A DNA stretch of 64,000 nucleotides from CAWKKW01 sp963850345. GTDB lineage: Bacteria; Acidobacteriota; Terriglobia; Terriglobales; Acidobacteriaceae. Below are positions 62,982 to 64,000 of the stretch, piece after piece. Position 1 is the first letter of the stretch. Every line of letters starts with the position of its first letter. The stretch lies in NCBI GenBank assembly GCA_963850345.1, contig CAWKKW010000007.1:25080-89079 (forward strand), written 5' to 3'. Under the pieces are notes generated by a model. The model was not told the DNA's origin, searched no databases, and saw only the letters and a list, made by a program, of their open reading frames with translations. Both the position numbers and the translations under genes were made by a program.

Positions 62982-63915
62982 CTACTTACAACCTTTGCCT
63001 AACTCGCGCAGCCGTGCCAGCGTTTCTTCTGAAGGAGCGGACCGGCAGAGCGCCGCCAGCGCGTCCTCAGCCCAGCTCTCCTCCTCCGAGACCTGTTCGA
63101 GCAGCCACTCCGTCGCTTCCGCCTGCCGGGTCAACGCAACCGCCGACAGCAGAGCCGCGCGAAACCATGGATCCCCCACCGTCTCAAAAGCGCTCCGCAG
63201 AACCTGCACCGCCTCGCTGGTATGCGTCTGCGCAATCGCCATCGCCGCCTCGGCCGCCGCGTCATCTTCATTCGCGAGAAACTTCGCCGCCCAGGGAATC
63301 GCCGCCGCGCCCTTCGAGCCCCAACACGCCTGCATAGCAGGCCCCCAGCAGCTCCGCCTCATCCGACGCCAGCTCCGCCCGCATTCGTAACAGCAACGCC
63401 GACGCATCGTTGCCCACCTGTTCGACCGCACGCGCCGCGTTCACCCGCACCGGCAATTCCTTATCCGCAAACAGCGGTATCAGCAGGCTCAGCAATCGAT
63501 GACTGTTCAACTCCCGGCATTGCACCAGCGCCAGCGCGCACGTTCCGCGCAACGGTCCTGCGGTATCGCTCGTGCCGCCCCACACCGGCTCCATCTGCGT
63601 GTGCCGCATGCCGCTTAGAAACAGCTCCACGTCCTGATATTCAAACGCGGCGAGCGTCTTCGCCAGCGCGTTCTTCGCCCAGCATTGCGGATCGACCTTT
63701 GCTCCCTGTTCGAGGAACCGCGGGAAGGCCGCCGCCATCTCCGCCGTCAAACCAGTCAGCCCGTGATGCAGCGCCAGTGCCGCCGCCTTGCCGACCAGAA
63801 AATTGTTGCGCAGACTGAGCGCCTTCGCCAACGCCGGTTCTGCGGCTCCGGCCGCCACGTCTCGCAATGCCTCGAGCTCCGCGAGTTCCGCATCGAATTT
63901 TCGCTTTCCCGCCAT
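62982..63915 (-). pseudogene. HEAT-repeat-like protein, +1 frameshift
   Basis: Helical repeat protein: MAGKRKFDAELAELEAL, then repeats such as ALSLRNNFLVGKAAALALHHG, LLSLLIPLFADKELPVRVNAARAVEQVG, AAEAAMAIAQTHTSEAVQVLRSAF and WLLEQVSEEESWAEDALAAL. The first 200 residues read from 63915; after GVLGLEG the similarity passes to another frame (AAAIPWAAKFLANEDD) that ends at 62982. Deleting one base from the CCC at 63310-63312 gives about 310 residues. Function unknown; probably a protein-interaction scaffold of the PBS-lyase/HEAT type. Confidence 0.75.
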
Positions 63916-64000
63916 CGTCCATCCACAAACCTACCGACTAGCCTACCGCGAAACGCGACCGTGCCCTACACAAGACCACGCCCTTTCTTGCATGGAACCC

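Noticed and set aside
1..64000. tRNA, rRNA, CRISPR array, insertion sequence, prophage or toxin-antitoxin system
   Set aside because: Looked for conserved tRNA loops, regularly spaced repeats, transposase/integrase motifs and terminal inverted repeats and found none that held up.

Overview
The window looks like chromosome of an Acidobacteriota member, most likely class Terriglobia. This rests on recognising the gene complement (squalene-hopene cyclase, KorAB with a fused gamma-alpha subunit, a DapA-like protein with an acidobacterial-type insert, a complete tol-pal set, and many short conserved proteins) and on the high GC. No rRNA or other marker gene is present to prove it. I see no tRNA, rRNA, CRISPR array, prophage or insertion sequence.

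Layout. 0-4.2 kb: hopanoid and isoprenoid genes (ispH, shc) and a membrane protein. 4.3-11.8 kb: recN divergent from tolQ-tolR-tolA-tolB-pal-cpoB, the trans-envelope Tol-Pal machine. 12-18 kb: korA-korB (2-oxoacid:ferredoxin oxidoreductase), a DapA-family lyase, a TPR protein and small genes. 18.4-25 kb: carA/carB, signal peptidase lepB and a secreted VirB10/TrbI-like protein. 25-29.3 kb: serine hydrolase, murQ, murA (peptidoglycan recycling and synthesis) and a DinB protein. 29.4-34 kb: EamA transporter, pnp and rpsO. 34-43 kb: accessory block with three MFS exporters, YciE-type ferritin-like protein, Mn catalase, dienelactone hydrolase and a Tat-exported GH10 xylanase.

43.4-62.1 kb is one large flagellar/chemotaxis gene block, all on the minus strand. 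In transcription order it reads fliN-like, fliO, fliP, fliQ, fliR, flhB, flhA, fliA, fliM, fliN, MshEN/zinc protein, cheY, cheX, flgF, flgG, flgA, flgH, flgI, flgJ, flgM, flgN-like, flgK, flgL. Many pairs overlap by 4 bp, which suggests translational coupling. The block holds the export gate, the switch proteins, rod and ring assembly proteins, hook-filament junction proteins and the late-gene regulators FliA/FlgM. Filament, MS-ring, stator and CheA genes are not in the window.

Two things stand out. First, an uncharacterised protein between fliN and cheY carries a four-Cys N-terminal module and a tandem MshEN-type (c-di-GMP-binding-like) motif, making it a candidate second-messenger input at the flagellar switch. 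Second, fliP, fliR, flhB (twice) and a HEAT-repeat gene at 63 kb each contain a +1 frameshift at or beside a short G/C run. All five lie within 4.1 kb while the other recognised genes in the window read cleanly; fliA has an odd, overlong 3' end. This is either decay of the export gate or a local sequence-quality problem, and it decides whether this flagellum can work.
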